Assembly: GCF_016907715.1 (NCBI RefSeq)
Contig: NZ_JAFBCM010000001.1
Span: forward strand, 6,014,001-6,078,000
Length of the DNA: 64,000 nucleotides
Source of the DNA: Tenggerimyces flavus
Lineage (GTDB): Bacteria; Actinomycetota; Actinomycetes; Propionibacteriales; Actinopolymorphaceae
Reading direction: 5' to 3'
The notes under the pieces were generated by a model, which saw only the letters and a list, made by a program, of their open reading frames with translations, ran no database searches and was not told the origin of the DNA. Positions 15,860 through 25,400 of this stretch are shown here, piece by piece (position 1 is the first letter of the stretch; the number at the start of each line of letters is the position of its first letter). Position numbers and translations under genes: made by a program.

Positions 15860-16212
15860 GCCTCGGCTTCGCCGTCGAACGGACGGACCTCGATCGCCAA
15901 CGGAGTCAGGATCGCGGCCAGCTTCCGTCCCCACCCCAAGGCCTCGTCGAGGTCCGACGCCCGGATGACCGTGAAGCCGCCGAGCACCTCCTTGCCCTCG
16001 GCGAACGGCCCATCGGTCGTCACCACCACACCGTCCTGCGCCCGCAGAACCGTCGCCGTGGTCGGCGGGTGCAGCCCACCCGCGAACACCCAGGCACCGG
16101 CAGCCTGCATCTCCGCGTTCAGCTGAGCGAGCTCGGCCATCACCGGCGCGAGCTCGGCCTCGGACGGCGCGCCCTCATACGACATGTTGATGCTCAGTAG
16201 GTACTGCTTCAT
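15856..16212 (-). CDS. YCII-related (DGPF-domain) protein
   Basis: The 118-residue protein is a small ferredoxin-like YCII domain. The stretch [16 protein letters not shown] contains the DGPF signature typical of proteins encoded beside ECF42 sigma factors, and GGLHPP is also characteristic. It is the first gene of a two-gene operon whose stop overlaps the sigma start (ATGA). Genome-context studies link this pair, and the YCII protein is a usual target of the sigma factor. Its catalytic role, if any, is unknown. Confidence 0.88.
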   Translation of the reverse strand: MKQYLLSINMSYEGAPSEAELAPVMAELAQLNAEMQAAGAWVFAGGLHPPTTATVLRAQDGVVVTTDGPFAEGKEVLGGFTVIRASDLDEALGWGRKLAAILTPLAIEVRPFDGEAEA

Positions 16213-16251
16213 GCGCCAACCCCTTCGGCAGCAGGAACTTCGTCACTGTCT

Positions 16252-16279
16252 ACACGAAAGAGCAAAGAGCAGATCGACA
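16252..16279 (-). promoter_or_regulatory. Candidate ECF42-type promoter
   Basis: On the minus strand TGTCGA (16279-16274) is followed after 16 bases by TCGTGT (16257-16252), about 40 bases before the YCII start at 16212. TGTCGA is the -35 motif I recall for ECF42 promoters, with a CG-containing -10. This would make the YCII-sigma operon autoregulated. The match rests on memory of the consensus. Confidence 0.4.
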
Positions 16280-16282
16280 GCG

Positions 16283-17008
16283 TCAGGAAAGTTGGGTCAG
16301 CAACAGGATGCCGAGCCCGTTCACGGCCCAGTGCAGGCCAGCGCTGGCGAGCAGGCTGCCGCTGCGGCGCCGAATCTCGCACAGCACCAGGCCGGCGAGG
16401 CACGTGAACGCGACCGCGAGCCCGACGAACGCGAGCGGCGGGAGGATCGTCCACTCCACCGTCGTCGACTCCTGGCGCAGGCTCGGCAGCACATGCCACG
16501 CGGCGAACAACACCGACGACAGCAGGCTGCTCACCACCGCGCCGCGATGCCGTTGCAGCAACCCGAGCAGAACGCCGCGGAACGCTATCTCCTCGATCAA
16601 CACCGTTCCGAGCGGTACGAGAACGAGCATCGCCAACCACGCCGAGCCCGACGACTCGAGCTGGACCGACACCGCTGTCAACAACGCCTTGCCGAACGGC
16701 ACGAAGAGAGTCACCGCGTAACCCACGGCCACCACCCCGACGAGCAGCAACGTGTAGACCGCTCCGCGGCGCAGCGACCGGCGCGCCAATCCCAGCTCGT
16801 CCCACGTCAGCCCCGCACGCCTCGCCAGAAACACCAGCAACATGGCTACCAGAGGCGCCGCCACCAGCCCGGCGACCGCCGGACCGAAGCGCAGGATCAG
16901 GTGCACACCAGCGAGGAGCAGGACGACGACGGTCAGCAGCGCGATCGACCGCTGCCGGCGCGACGACAGCCACGGGCGGGACAAAGTGGCCGTTAGGGAC
17001 GCTCTCAC
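16283..17008 (-). CDS. CPBP-family intramembrane metalloprotease
   Basis: The protein has about 241 residues from the GTG at 17008 (an ATG at 17080 would add 24 unlikely residues). It has seven or eight hydrophobic segments and the full CPBP motif set: EEIAFRG (Glu-Glu and Arg), FAAWH, and a final HWAVN. CPBP (Rce1-like/Abi) proteins cleave substrates within the membrane or serve as bacteriocin self-immunity factors. It is the last gene after the MFS transporter on the same strand, 172 bases downstream, so it may have its own promoter. The substrate is unknown. Confidence 0.78.
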   Translation of the reverse strand: MRASLTATLSRPWLSSRRQRSIALLTVVVLLLAGVHLILRFGPAVAGLVAAPLVAMLLVFLARRAGLTWDELGLARRSLRRGAVYTLLLVGVVAVGYAVTLFVPFGKALLTAVSVQLESSGSAWLAMLVLVPLGTVLIEEIAFRGVLLGLLQRHRGAVVSSLLSSVLFAAWHVLPSLRQESTTVEWTILPPLAFVGLAVAFTCLAGLVLCEIRRRSGSLLASAGLHWAVNGLGILLLTQLS

Positions 17009-17180
17009 CACGCCAGCATTCCCACGCAGCGCCGAACAACACACCGGACCTGCGTCAAGGAGCCCCCTTGGCGTTGACATCGGAGCGGCCGACGCCCGCC
17101 TGACTCGATAACGTCGCCTGCGTGCCCACCCTAGGCGAGTCGGAGCCGCTCGGCTTGGCCAGGTCCGGCGAGCAGGCTCG

Positions 17181-18425
17181 TCAGGTACGAGCCGACTCCC
17201 GCTCGGTGACGAACTTCCGCAGGCCCGGCGTCGAGACCGCCACCGCGAGAACGGCGAGTACGCACAGCACGCCGCCGGACACCAGGGCCACCAGCCCGGA
17301 CGTCGCACCCGCCACCACCCCGCCGCGGACGTTGCCGAGGTCCGGCCCGGCCACGCCCACGATCTGCTCGGCGGCGAAAACCCTTCCCCGCAAGGCATCT
17401 GGCGTACTCAGCTGGATGATCGTGCTGCGCGACACGACCGTCATGGTGTCCGCCGCACCCGCGACAGCGAGGAACACGAGCCCGAGCCAGGGTTGAGAGG
17501 AGAGGCCGAACAGCGCCAACGCCACGCCCCAGCCGGCCGAGCCGACGAGCATCACGACGCCCGGCCGCGGGAGCCTGGTGAACGTACCCGAGAACGCCGA
17601 AGCGCCCACTCCGCCGACGGCGATCGCGGTGAGGAAGAGTCCCAATGTCCTTGGGTCGTTGCCGAATCGTTCGGCGTTGATCAACGGGAACAAGCTGAGC
17701 GGCATCGAGAACAGCGTCGCGGCGAGGTCGGTGGCGAGCGCGCCACGTACCAACGGGCTGCGGACGATGAACGCCAGCCCGTCGACGATCCCCGAGAGTC
17801 CGGGCCGCGGCACGTCACCGGTCGCACGCATCGCGGGGAGGCCGAACGCGCCGATGAACGCGCAACCGAACGACACCGCGTCGACCAGATAACAGGCACC
17901 GACACCCCACCAGCCGATGACCAAGCCGCCGAGGGCGGGACCTATCAACATCGTGCCCTGGAAGGAGATTCTGTTCAGCGCGAGGCCGGCGGCGGCCTGC
18001 TGCGGGGGCAGCAAATGTGGGATGAACGTGCGCGCCGCGGGTCCCGCGCCGGCGCCGAACGCCGCCTGGGTCGCGACGATCGCGAGGACGATGAGCACCT
18101 GGTCGTTGCCGGCGAGCGCCTGGATCGCGAGCACGGCCGAGCAGACGGCCTGGCCGGTGATGGCCGCGAGGTAGAACTTGCGGCGGTCCAGCCGGTCGAT
18201 GAGATTGCCGGCGAACAGGCCGAACGCGAGCAGCGGCGCCGCGTGCGCGATCCCGACGGCGCCGGTCCAGACCGGGCTCTCGGTGAGCTGCCACACCTGG
18301 AACATCACGGCGACCACCGCGAGCTGGCCGCCGAAGCCGGAGAACGTCTGCCCGATCAACAGCCGGCGGAACGGTCGGGACGTCCGCAGCGGGGTGAGGT
18401 CGAGGAACGCGTGCCTCACTCCCAT
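17181..18425 (-). CDS. MFS transporter (MFS_3/enterobactin-exporter-like)
   Basis: The 414-residue protein starts at ATG 18425 and has twelve hydrophobic segments. The motif NLIDRLDRRKFYLAAITG after helix 2 corresponds to the MFS loop 2-3 signature, and RTFIPHLLPPQQAAAGLALN is typical of the MFS_3 exporter subfamily. It overlaps the end of the MarR gene by 10 bases and is translated after it, so the regulator very probably controls this exporter. Likely role: proton-driven efflux of a small toxic molecule or siderophore. Confidence 0.85.
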   Translation of the reverse strand: MGVRHAFLDLTPLRTSRPFRRLLIGQTFSGFGGQLAVVAVMFQVWQLTESPVWTGAVGIAHAAPLLAFGLFAGNLIDRLDRRKFYLAAITGQAVCSAVLAIQALAGNDQVLIVLAIVATQAAFGAGAGPAARTFIPHLLPPQQAAAGLALNRISFQGTMLIGPALGGLVIGWWGVGACYLVDAVSFGCAFIGAFGLPAMRATGDVPRPGLSGIVDGLAFIVRSPLVRGALATDLAATLFSMPLSLFPLINAERFGNDPRTLGLFLTAIAVGGVGASAFSGTFTRLPRPGVVMLVGSAGWGVALALFGLSSQPWLGLVFLAVAGAADTMTVVSRSTIIQLSTPDALRGRVFAAEQIVGVAGPDLGNVRGGVVAGATSGLVALVSGGVLCVLAVLAVAVSTPGLRKFVTERESART

Positions 18426-18910
18426 GCCGTGCTCCCGCGAAGCTGGTCGAGGATGCGGTCGTGGAAGCTCTTGTGTACAAGGGCCTTCTCGATGTCCTGA
18501 ACGGCTTTGCTGAGGGGGTACGGGAGCTCGTCCTCGAGCGCGACGAGGGCAGCCTCGGTCGCCTGCCACTCGGCGGCGAGCTTCTCGACGATCTGCCGGG
18601 ACTTGTCGGTGAGGTCGACCACCTTGTTGCGGGCGTCGCTGCCCGCCGTCGTCTCGACGAGCCCGGCCGCCCGCATGGCGGCGACCTTCTGGCTCATGGC
18701 GGAGTGGGTGCGGTGAACGGACGTGGCGAGGTCCTTGATCGTCATCGGGCCTCGGGCGTGGAGCCGGAGCAGCTCCATCACGTAGCTCGGCTTGAGCTCG
18801 GGCAGGTCGCTCTCGACGTACAACCGCGCGATGTCGTCGTCCATCCGCGCCTGCAGGAGCCGAAGCGGACGCCAGATCGACTCGTCGGTGGGATCCGGAA
18901 CGTTGGGCAC
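18416..18910 (-). CDS. MarR-family transcriptional regulator
   Basis: The 164-residue protein has the MarR winged helix (LPELKPSYVMELLRLHARGP, then TIKDLATSVHRTHSAMSQKV, and the wing ETTAGSDARNKVVDLTD). It heads a two-gene operon with the MFS exporter. The promoter region contains a 28-bp imperfect palindrome (18921-18948), 10 bases before the start codon, the expected place for autorepression. MarR proteins typically release DNA on binding phenolic or lipophilic ligands and derepress efflux. Confidence 0.87.
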   Translation of the reverse strand: MPNVPDPTDESIWRPLRLLQARMDDDIARLYVESDLPELKPSYVMELLRLHARGPMTIKDLATSVHRTHSAMSQKVAAMRAAGLVETTAGSDARNKVVDLTDKSRQIVEKLAAEWQATEAALVALEDELPYPLSKAVQDIEKALVHKSFHDRILDQLRGSTAWE

Positions 18911-18920
18911 GTCGAGTATT

Positions 18921-18948
18921 GTAACAGTACTTATATAAGCGCTGTCAC
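18921..18948. promoter_or_regulatory. Probable MarR operator
   Basis: GTAACAGTACTTAT (18921-18934) and ATAAGCGCTGTCAC (18935-18948) form a 28-bp dyad with 11 of 14 positions matching and no spacer. The centre TTATATAA is AT-rich and may be the -10 element. It lies directly upstream of the MarR-MFS operon. Confidence 0.6.
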
Positions 18949-18979
18949 GTTATGCCGGAGCGCCGCCGGCCGCCTGACT

Positions 18980-19030
18980 GGGTCGGGGGCACCCTCGTCC
19001 GAACCTATGGGACCAGGGCGCCCCCGACCC
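18980..19030 (-). terminator. Strong hairpin after the ribosomal protection gene
   Basis: A 21-base stem (18980-19000 with 19010-19030) has only two mismatches and a 9-base loop. It lies 62 bases after the stop of the ribosomal protection gene and before the MarR operator. No T-run follows, as is common in this group. Confidence 0.65.
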
Positions 19031-19091
19031 AAACCGACCAGCGCGGGCGCCATCGTGCTCGACGTTCCCGCGCACGAGCCGGGCGACGCCG

Positions 19092-21026
19092 TCAGCCTTC
19101 CAAGCCCTGGCGCATGACCCGCTTCACCACCCGCAGGTACTGGCGGCGGTCGAGCGGGTTGTGATCCGTCCGCGGCCGGCTCGGTAGCGCACCCCGTACC
19201 GGGTCGTAGTGGTCGAAGCTGGACTCCAGCACGCCCTCGCCATGGGTCAGCTCCGGGAGCTGGCGCTGCAGCGAGTCCACCTGCGCCGCCGGGATCAGGC
19301 CCTCGACAACGGCCACCGCACCACGCAGGTCCTGGGACAGCGGCACCGCACCGAGACGGCCGAGCAACGGCTGGATCGGCCCGAGCGCATCGCCCGGGAT
19401 CTCCAGGAAGAACCGGTGCGTCGGCTCGTACACCCGCACCCCCGCCTCGGCCAGCGCGTCCATCAGCACCAGCGGCGTCAGGTGGCGGAAGTCGCCCGCC
19501 GTGCTCGACCACTTGCTGAAGCCGTACGGAGGCGGCGGCGTGAAGCCCGAGTGCGTCATCAGGACCTCGATGTCGGTCACCTGCCACCCGTGCAAACCCT
19601 GCGCGAGCGTCTTCCGCACGGTCTCCTCGGTCGCCCGGATGAACGAGTACGGCAACGACCCGAGCTCGACCTCCAGCCCGAACCGCACCCCGGAGCCCAC
19701 CGGCAGTGGCGCCACCCGCAGCCCGACGGTCGCGCGGTACGGGTTGTCGTCATCACCCATGAAGTCCACAGCGGCGCCACACCCGGAAGGCCGCTCGACA
19801 CAGATCGTCGTCGTCTCCCGGAACTCGACCGCGACCCCGTACTCACTCGCCAGCGTCGCCTCGATGACCTCCTTCTGCACCTCGCCGTACAGCGACAGGT
19901 AGAGCTCGTTCCGCACGTCGTCCTGGCGCAGGTTGATCAACGGGTCCTGCTCGGCCAGCTGTGCGAGCGCCGTATGCAGCCGTCCCTTCTCCGAACGCTC
20001 GCGCGGCACGACCACGGTCTCCAGCGTCGGCGGCGAGAACTGCTGCCGCGGCGCGTTCGACGCCGGCAGGCCGACCGCGTCACCGATCTGGATCTCGGCG
20101 AGCCCGGTCAGCTTGCCGATCTCCCCCGCGGACACCTCCGACCGCTGCGGCACAGAACCCTGAGCGAACACGTTGATCCCGGTGACCTTGCCCTCGTGAC
20201 CGTCGCCGAACGGCAGCCTCTCGCGGGTGTGCACGGTGCCGGAGAACAGCCGTACGTACGCGACCTTCTCCCCCGCCGACCCGCGCTCGACCTTGAACAC
20301 CGTCCCCGACACCGGACCGTCCACGTCGCCCGTACGCGCGGGCAGCAACGACGCGATCCCGCGGGTCAGCTCCGGCGTGCCGGCGCCGGTGATCGCCGAG
20401 CCGGCGAACACCGGATGCACCAGAGCCCGTCGCGTCTGCGCGGCGAGCTCCCGCCGGATCACGTCGTCGCCGAGGCGAGCGCCGTCGACGTACGCCCGGA
20501 GAAACTGGTCGTTCCGCTCGGCGAGCTGCTCGACGATCCGAGAAGCTCCGGCGAGGTCGCCCATCGGCACGACCGCGGGAGTGAGCCTCTCGGCGATGTT
20601 CGCCAGCACACGGTCCGGGTCGGCGCCACGACGGTCGATCTTGTTGACGAAGATCAGGGTCGGGATCTCGAGCCGCTTCAACGCGCGCATCAGCACCCGC
20701 GTCTGCGCCTGGACGCCCTCGACCGCGGAGACGACGAGCACGGCGCCGTCGAGCACACTGAGGACCCGTTCCACCTCGGCGATGAAGTCCGGGTGGCCCG
20801 GGGTGTCGATCAGGTTGACGGTGACGTCGTCGATCGGGAACGAGACGACGGCAGCCTTGATCGTGATGCCGCGCTGGCGTTCCAGCGCGAGTGAGTCGGT
20901 CTGGGTGCTCCCAGCGTCGACACTGCCGACCTCGTCGATGACCCCCGCGGCGTAGAGCAGCCGCTCGGTCAGGCTCGTCTTACCGGCGTCGACATGGGCC
21001 AGGATTCCCAGGTTGAGCGTGGTCAC
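19092..21026 (-). CDS. Tetracycline-resistance-type ribosomal protection GTPase (TetM/OtrA family)
   Basis: The 644-residue protein starts at GTG 21026 behind GAAGGA. It is an EF-G-like GTPase with G1 AHVDAGKT (10-17), G2 RGITIKAA, G3 DTPGHPDF and G4 NKID, then the EF-G domains II-V. The overall length equals TetM, TetO and OtrA proteins, which dislodge tetracycline from the ribosome. Chromosomal copies are common in actinomycetes and may protect against own or neighbours' antibiotics; some do not confer resistance. The gene appears monocistronic with a strong hairpin behind it. No tetracycline biosynthesis genes are nearby. Confidence 0.85.
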   Translation of the reverse strand: MTTLNLGILAHVDAGKTSLTERLLYAAGVIDEVGSVDAGSTQTDSLALERQRGITIKAAVVSFPIDDVTVNLIDTPGHPDFIAEVERVLSVLDGAVLVVSAVEGVQAQTRVLMRALKRLEIPTLIFVNKIDRRGADPDRVLANIAERLTPAVVPMGDLAGASRIVEQLAERNDQFLRAYVDGARLGDDVIRRELAAQTRRALVHPVFAGSAITGAGTPELTRGIASLLPARTGDVDGPVSGTVFKVERGSAGEKVAYVRLFSGTVHTRERLPFGDGHEGKVTGINVFAQGSVPQRSEVSAGEIGKLTGLAEIQIGDAVGLPASNAPRQQFSPPTLETVVVPRERSEKGRLHTALAQLAEQDPLINLRQDDVRNELYLSLYGEVQKEVIEATLASEYGVAVEFRETTTICVERPSGCGAAVDFMGDDDNPYRATVGLRVAPLPVGSGVRFGLEVELGSLPYSFIRATEETVRKTLAQGLHGWQVTDIEVLMTHSGFTPPPPYGFSKWSSTAGDFRHLTPLVLMDALAEAGVRVYEPTHRFFLEIPGDALGPIQPLLGRLGAVPLSQDLRGAVAVVEGLIPAAQVDSLQRQLPELTHGEGVLESSFDHYDPVRGALPSRPRTDHNPLDRRQYLRVVKRVMRQGLEG

Positions 21027-21168
21027 GTACGTACATGTCCTTCGGGTAGGCGACAACTCCCTTCGAGTGGGACATGCACGCAGCTCGCATCACAGACTCC
21101 TTCAGACCTGGCTGACCAAGATGTGGGCAGTACATCAAAGCCTTCGAGCGCCTCGCAACCCGAATACC

Positions 21169-22164
21169 TCAGTCGGTCGACGTCGCGGGGTCTCCGTCGA
21201 CGGCCTTCGCGAGCCTCGGTACGGCGAGGTCGATGGCGTACGGGAGGCTCAGCGGGCTCCCGAAGCCGAGCGCGCCGGAGAAATCGGTCCCGAACGTGCC
21301 GAACCAGACCGTCCGCTTCTCCGTCACCACCGACAGCTGCTGGAACAGCCGGTTGCCGGCGAACGCGGCGGGCTCGGATCCGAGGACGGCGAGGACGTCG
21401 TTCTCCAGCAGCTGCAGCTGCTCCCCGCTGATCTGCCCGCTCTTGGCCGGCGCGGCGAAGCCGAGGTTGGTGAAGAACTGCGCCCGCGGGTCGGTGGGCT
21501 CGAGGATCCACACCTGACCGTCCAGGCCGAACATCGCTCCGAGCTTCTTGCCCTGGAACGCCTGGTTCGCGGCCTTGGCGTCGGCGAACTTCTTCTCGAC
21601 GTCGGCGACGAGCTGCTTCGCCTTGTCGTCCTGGCCGAGGGCCATGCCGGTCAACAGCGTCTGTTCCTTCCAGTCGATGTTGCCGTCGGCGGTGACCGGG
21701 CCGACCGTCGGCGCGATCGCCGCCAGCTTGTCGAACTGCACCTTGTCGACGAACGAGTACAGGCCGAGGATCAGATCGGGCTGGAGCGCGGCGACCTTCT
21801 CGAAGTTGATCTCGTCGCCGACGTTCACCGGCTGGGTCCCACCGAGGGCCTCCTGCGCCCACGGCCGAGTCTCCTCCTTGAACTCGCCGATGAAGTCGCG
21901 AACGCCGAGTGGCTTGACGCCGAACGCGAGCGCGAAGTCCGCCTCGTTGAAGCCCACGGTGACGACGCGGGTCGGCTTTGCGGGGATCGTGGTGGTGCCG
22001 AACTGGTGCTTGATCGTGACCGGAAAGGCCTGCGCGGCGGCGGGAGTAGTGGCGCCCCCCTCGGTCGGCGCCGGCGCCGCGGCCTCCGGCGACGAACTGC
22101 CGCACGCCGCGGCGGCCGCGAGCAGCGCTCCGGCAAAGATGACGCTGGCGAGTCGACGGCTCAC
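21169..22164 (-). CDS. Iron-siderophore ABC transporter binding lipoprotein
   Basis: The 331-residue protein starts at GTG 22164 behind GGAGGGG. Its lipobox ends AAAAC with Cys21, so it is a lipoprotein. The body is a FecB/FhuD-type periplasmic-binding fold with the typical long helix between lobes ([20 protein letters not shown], then [17 protein letters not shown]). No permease or ATPase genes follow; it is alone, as is common for actinomycete siderophore receptors that share permeases. A DtxR/IdeR-like iron box lies 21 bases upstream, supporting iron-repressed expression and ferric-siderophore uptake. Confidence 0.87.
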   Translation of the reverse strand: MSRRLASVIFAGALLAAAAACGSSSPEAAAPAPTEGGATTPAAAQAFPVTIKHQFGTTTIPAKPTRVVTVGFNEADFALAFGVKPLGVRDFIGEFKEETRPWAQEALGGTQPVNVGDEINFEKVAALQPDLILGLYSFVDKVQFDKLAAIAPTVGPVTADGNIDWKEQTLLTGMALGQDDKAKQLVADVEKKFADAKAANQAFQGKKLGAMFGLDGQVWILEPTDPRAQFFTNLGFAAPAKSGQISGEQLQLLENDVLAVLGSEPAAFAGNRLFQQLSVVTEKRTVWFGTFGTDFSGALGFGSPLSLPYAIDLAVPRLAKAVDGDPATSTD

Positions 22165-22184
22165 GGATCCCCTCCAAGATCGAG

Positions 22185-22203
22185 TTACCTAAGGCTTACC
22201 TAA
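22185..22203 (-). promoter_or_regulatory. DtxR/IdeR-like iron box
   Basis: The 19-base element TTACCTAAGGCTTACCTAA resembles the actinomycete iron-box consensus (TTAGGTTAGGCTAACCTAA type). It is symmetric around the central G except at two paired positions on each side. It lies just upstream of the GTG start of the siderophore-binding lipoprotein, where a ferrous-iron-bound repressor would block transcription. Confidence 0.65.
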
Positions 22204-22241
22204 CCATACGAGAGTCGGGGTCGAACCAAGCCCCACCGCAC

Positions 22242-22344
22242 CATCCGGCCCACCCACCCCCGTCATCCGGCCCAGCCGCCCCGCCATCCGGCCCAGCCGT
22301 TCGGCCCATCACCCCCGCCATCCGGCCCACCATCCAGCCTCCGG
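22242..22344. repeat. Imperfect short tandem repeats (CATCCGGCCCA)
   Basis: The motif CATCCGGCCCA occurs at about 22242, 22264, 22285 and 22319, with a degenerate copy after it (CATCCAGCC). Spacings are about 21-34 bases and are filled with C-rich sequence. It separates the iron-lipoprotein promoter from the GH67 promoter. No coding potential is visible. Confidence 0.55.
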
Positions 22345-22360
22345 TGGCCGCTTGCGGTAG

Positions 22361-22389
22361 TTGACCTGGGACAGGTCGCCACCTACGTT
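22361..22389 (+). promoter_or_regulatory. Putative promoter of the GH67-like gene
   Basis: TTGACC (22361-22366) and TACGTT (22384-22389) are spaced by 17 bases, about 40 bases before the GTG at 22429, which has AAGGGGA as ribosome site. The match to the housekeeping consensus is moderate. Confidence 0.4.
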
Positions 22390-22428
22390 CGCGGGGCCAT
22401 CAATCTGCAACCAGGCAAGGGGATCGCT

Positions 22429-25400
22429 GTGACGGACGGCTTGACACGTCGTGGATTCGTAGCCGCCGCTGGCGCGGCGCTGGCGGTGGGCTGGCGCGAC
22501 TGGTCCGACGTGCGCGTCGCGCTGGCCGATACAGGACTGCCGGACGAGGACGGCTCGAACCTGTGGCTTCGCTACCCGCTCATCGACGACGCGGCGCTGC
22601 GGAGCGCGTACCAACGCGTGCTCACCTACGTCGTCGCGCCACCCGCCGACAACCTGGTCCTGCAGAGCGCCGCGGGCGAGCTCACCAGCGCCCTCAAGAC
22701 CGCACTCGGCCGCGACCTCCCGTCGAAGCCGAACGTGTCCGGCCACGGAGCGATCGTCGTCGGCACCCCCGACTCCTCGGCGCTCGTCGCGCAGCACGCC
22801 GACCGGACGAAGCTCGGCGAGCTCGGCCTCGAGGGCTACACGATCCAGCGCAAGAAGATCAACGGCTTCGACGCGATCCTCGTTGCCAGCAACGGCGAAC
22901 GCGGCGCGCTGTACGGAACGTTCCACCTGCTCAGACTCGTGCAAACCCATGCCAGTCTGGACAAAGTCAACCTCAGTGACAGCCCCGCCAACCAACTCAG
23001 GCTCGCGAACCACTGGGACAACCTCGACCGCAGCGTCGAACGCGGCTACGCCGGCGACTCGGTCTTCTTCTGGAACGAGCTCCCGCAGACGCGGCCCAGC
23101 TACGAGACGTACGCCCGCGCGCTCGCTTCGGTCGGCATCAACGGCACCGTCATCAACAACGTCAACGCGAACGCGCAGTTCATCTCCCCGGAAATGCTGA
23201 CCAAGCTCGCGCCCCTCGCCGCTGTGCTGCGCAGGTGGGGCATCGCGATGTACGTGTCGGTGAACTTCGCCAGCCCGATCCTCCTCGGCGGACTCGCTAC
23301 CGCCGACCCGTTCGACGCGGGCGTCAAGCAGTGGTGGAAGGACAAGGCGACCGAGATCTACGCGACGATCCCCGATCTCGGCGGCTTCCTCGTCAAGGCC
23401 GACTCCGAGGGGCAGCCTGGCCCGATCTCGTACGGCCGCACGCACGCCGACGGCGCGAACCTGCTCGCCGAAGCGCTGAAGCCGCACGACGGGATCGTGA
23501 TGTGGCGAGCGTTCGTGCACGACTTCGACGCGCTGGAGTGGTCGAACAAGTCGTACGAGACGTTCACGCCGCTGGACGGCAAGTTCGCCGACAACACCGT
23601 CGTGCAGATCAAGAACGGGCCGATCGACTTCCAGGTCCGCGAGCCGGTCCATCCGCTGTTCGGCGGGCTACCGAACACGAACTCGATGATGGAGCTGCAG
23701 ATCACCCAGGAGTACACCGGGCAGTCGACCCACCTGTGCTACCTCGTCCCGATGTGGAAGGAGGTGTACGACTTCGACACCCACGCGAAGGGCACGGGCA
23801 CGACCGTCGCCGACATCGTCTCCGGCCAGACCTACGGCTACGGGCTCAGCGGCGTCGCCGGCGTGATGAACTTCGGCGACGACACCGACTGGACGCGCAA
23901 CCAGCTCAACGCCGCCAACACGCACGGGTACGCGCGCCTCGCCTGGAACCCTTCGCTGCCGGCGCGCGCGATCGCGAACGAGTGGACGCGGCAGACGTTC
24001 GGCAACTCCTCGCGCGTCGTGAACCTCGTCAACCGCATCTTGCTCGACTCGTGGCAGACGTATATCGACTACACGAACCCGCTCGGCATCAGCTTCCAGA
24101 TCACGGCCGACCACTTCACGCCGAGCCCGCAGACCAACACGATCTGGCACCAGGCCGACGAGAACGGCACCGGCTTCGACCGTACGGTCGCGACCGGCAC
24201 CGGCTACACCGCCTTCTACCACTCGCCGGTCAAGGAGCGGTACGAGTCGGTGGCGTCCACTCCTGACGAGCTGCTGCTGTTCCTGCACCACGTGCCGTAC
24301 TCGCACAAGTTGAAGTCCGGCAAGACCGTGCTGCAGCACATCTACGACAGCCACTTCGACGGCCGGACGTCGGTCGTGCAAATGCGGCAGCTCTGGCAGA
24401 CGCTCCGCGGGCACATCGACGAGAAGCGCTGGGCGGACACGCTGGAACGGTTCGACCGCCAGCTCGACCAGGCGACACTGTGGCGCGACACGATCGTCGG
24501 CTACTACTTCGCCGCGTGCCGGATCCTGGACACGAAGCGCTCCTGGGTCCAGATCACACCGAGGGCCACCTCGGCCGTCCACCTGCAGGGTGGATGGCCG
24601 AACCTGATCGAGCTCGAGGTCGCGAACGCCTCCCCCACCACCGCCGAGCTCGTCGCCGGCCTGCCTGCCCGCGAGGGCTGGACCAGCGGCACGGCGACGA
24701 TCTCGCTGCCCTCTCGGGGCATCGGGAAGGAGCGCATCCCCGTCAACCCCGGCTTGCGTCCGGAGACGGCAGTGCTGCGCCCGACGTTGAAGGCGGGCAA
24801 GCTGCCGGCACTCATCACCGAGATCCCTGTCATCACCGCACCGGCGGGCCGGCGCTGCAGGCTGGCGCTGGACGCCGGCTCGCCGACGAGCCCGGTGCTC
24901 GACGGCTACCGGCGACTTTCGCCTTCTGACGCGTGGGATTCGGCCCGCGGCTACGGCTGGGTCGACGGGGCGCCGCAGTCTCGGGACCGCAACCAGCCGG
25001 ACCCACTGCTCCGCGACTTCGTCAACGACACCGTCGCCCGGACGCTGCGGCTGACGATCCCGGCCGGCGAGCATTCCCTGTACCTGTTGACGGGAGAGAC
25101 CAACAGCGACTCATTCCCGACGACGGTTCGACTGGACGGCGAGGTCGTCGGGACGAGCGTGTTCCTGCCGGGTGGGCAGTTCGAGTGGCTGTCCATTCCC
25201 GTGAACGGTGGCGCGTCGGGCGGGACGATCGACCTGGAGTTCAGCAACGTTCCCGGGCAGCACTGGCACCTGGTCGCGGTGGCGATCCCGGACGAGGCGC
25301 TCGCCGCTCCCCCGGCGATCATCAGCGAGCTCACCGCGCCGTCGTTGGTGTTCGGCGGCCAGTCGCAGGCGGTCCCGGTGCAGGTGACGGCGACGGACGC

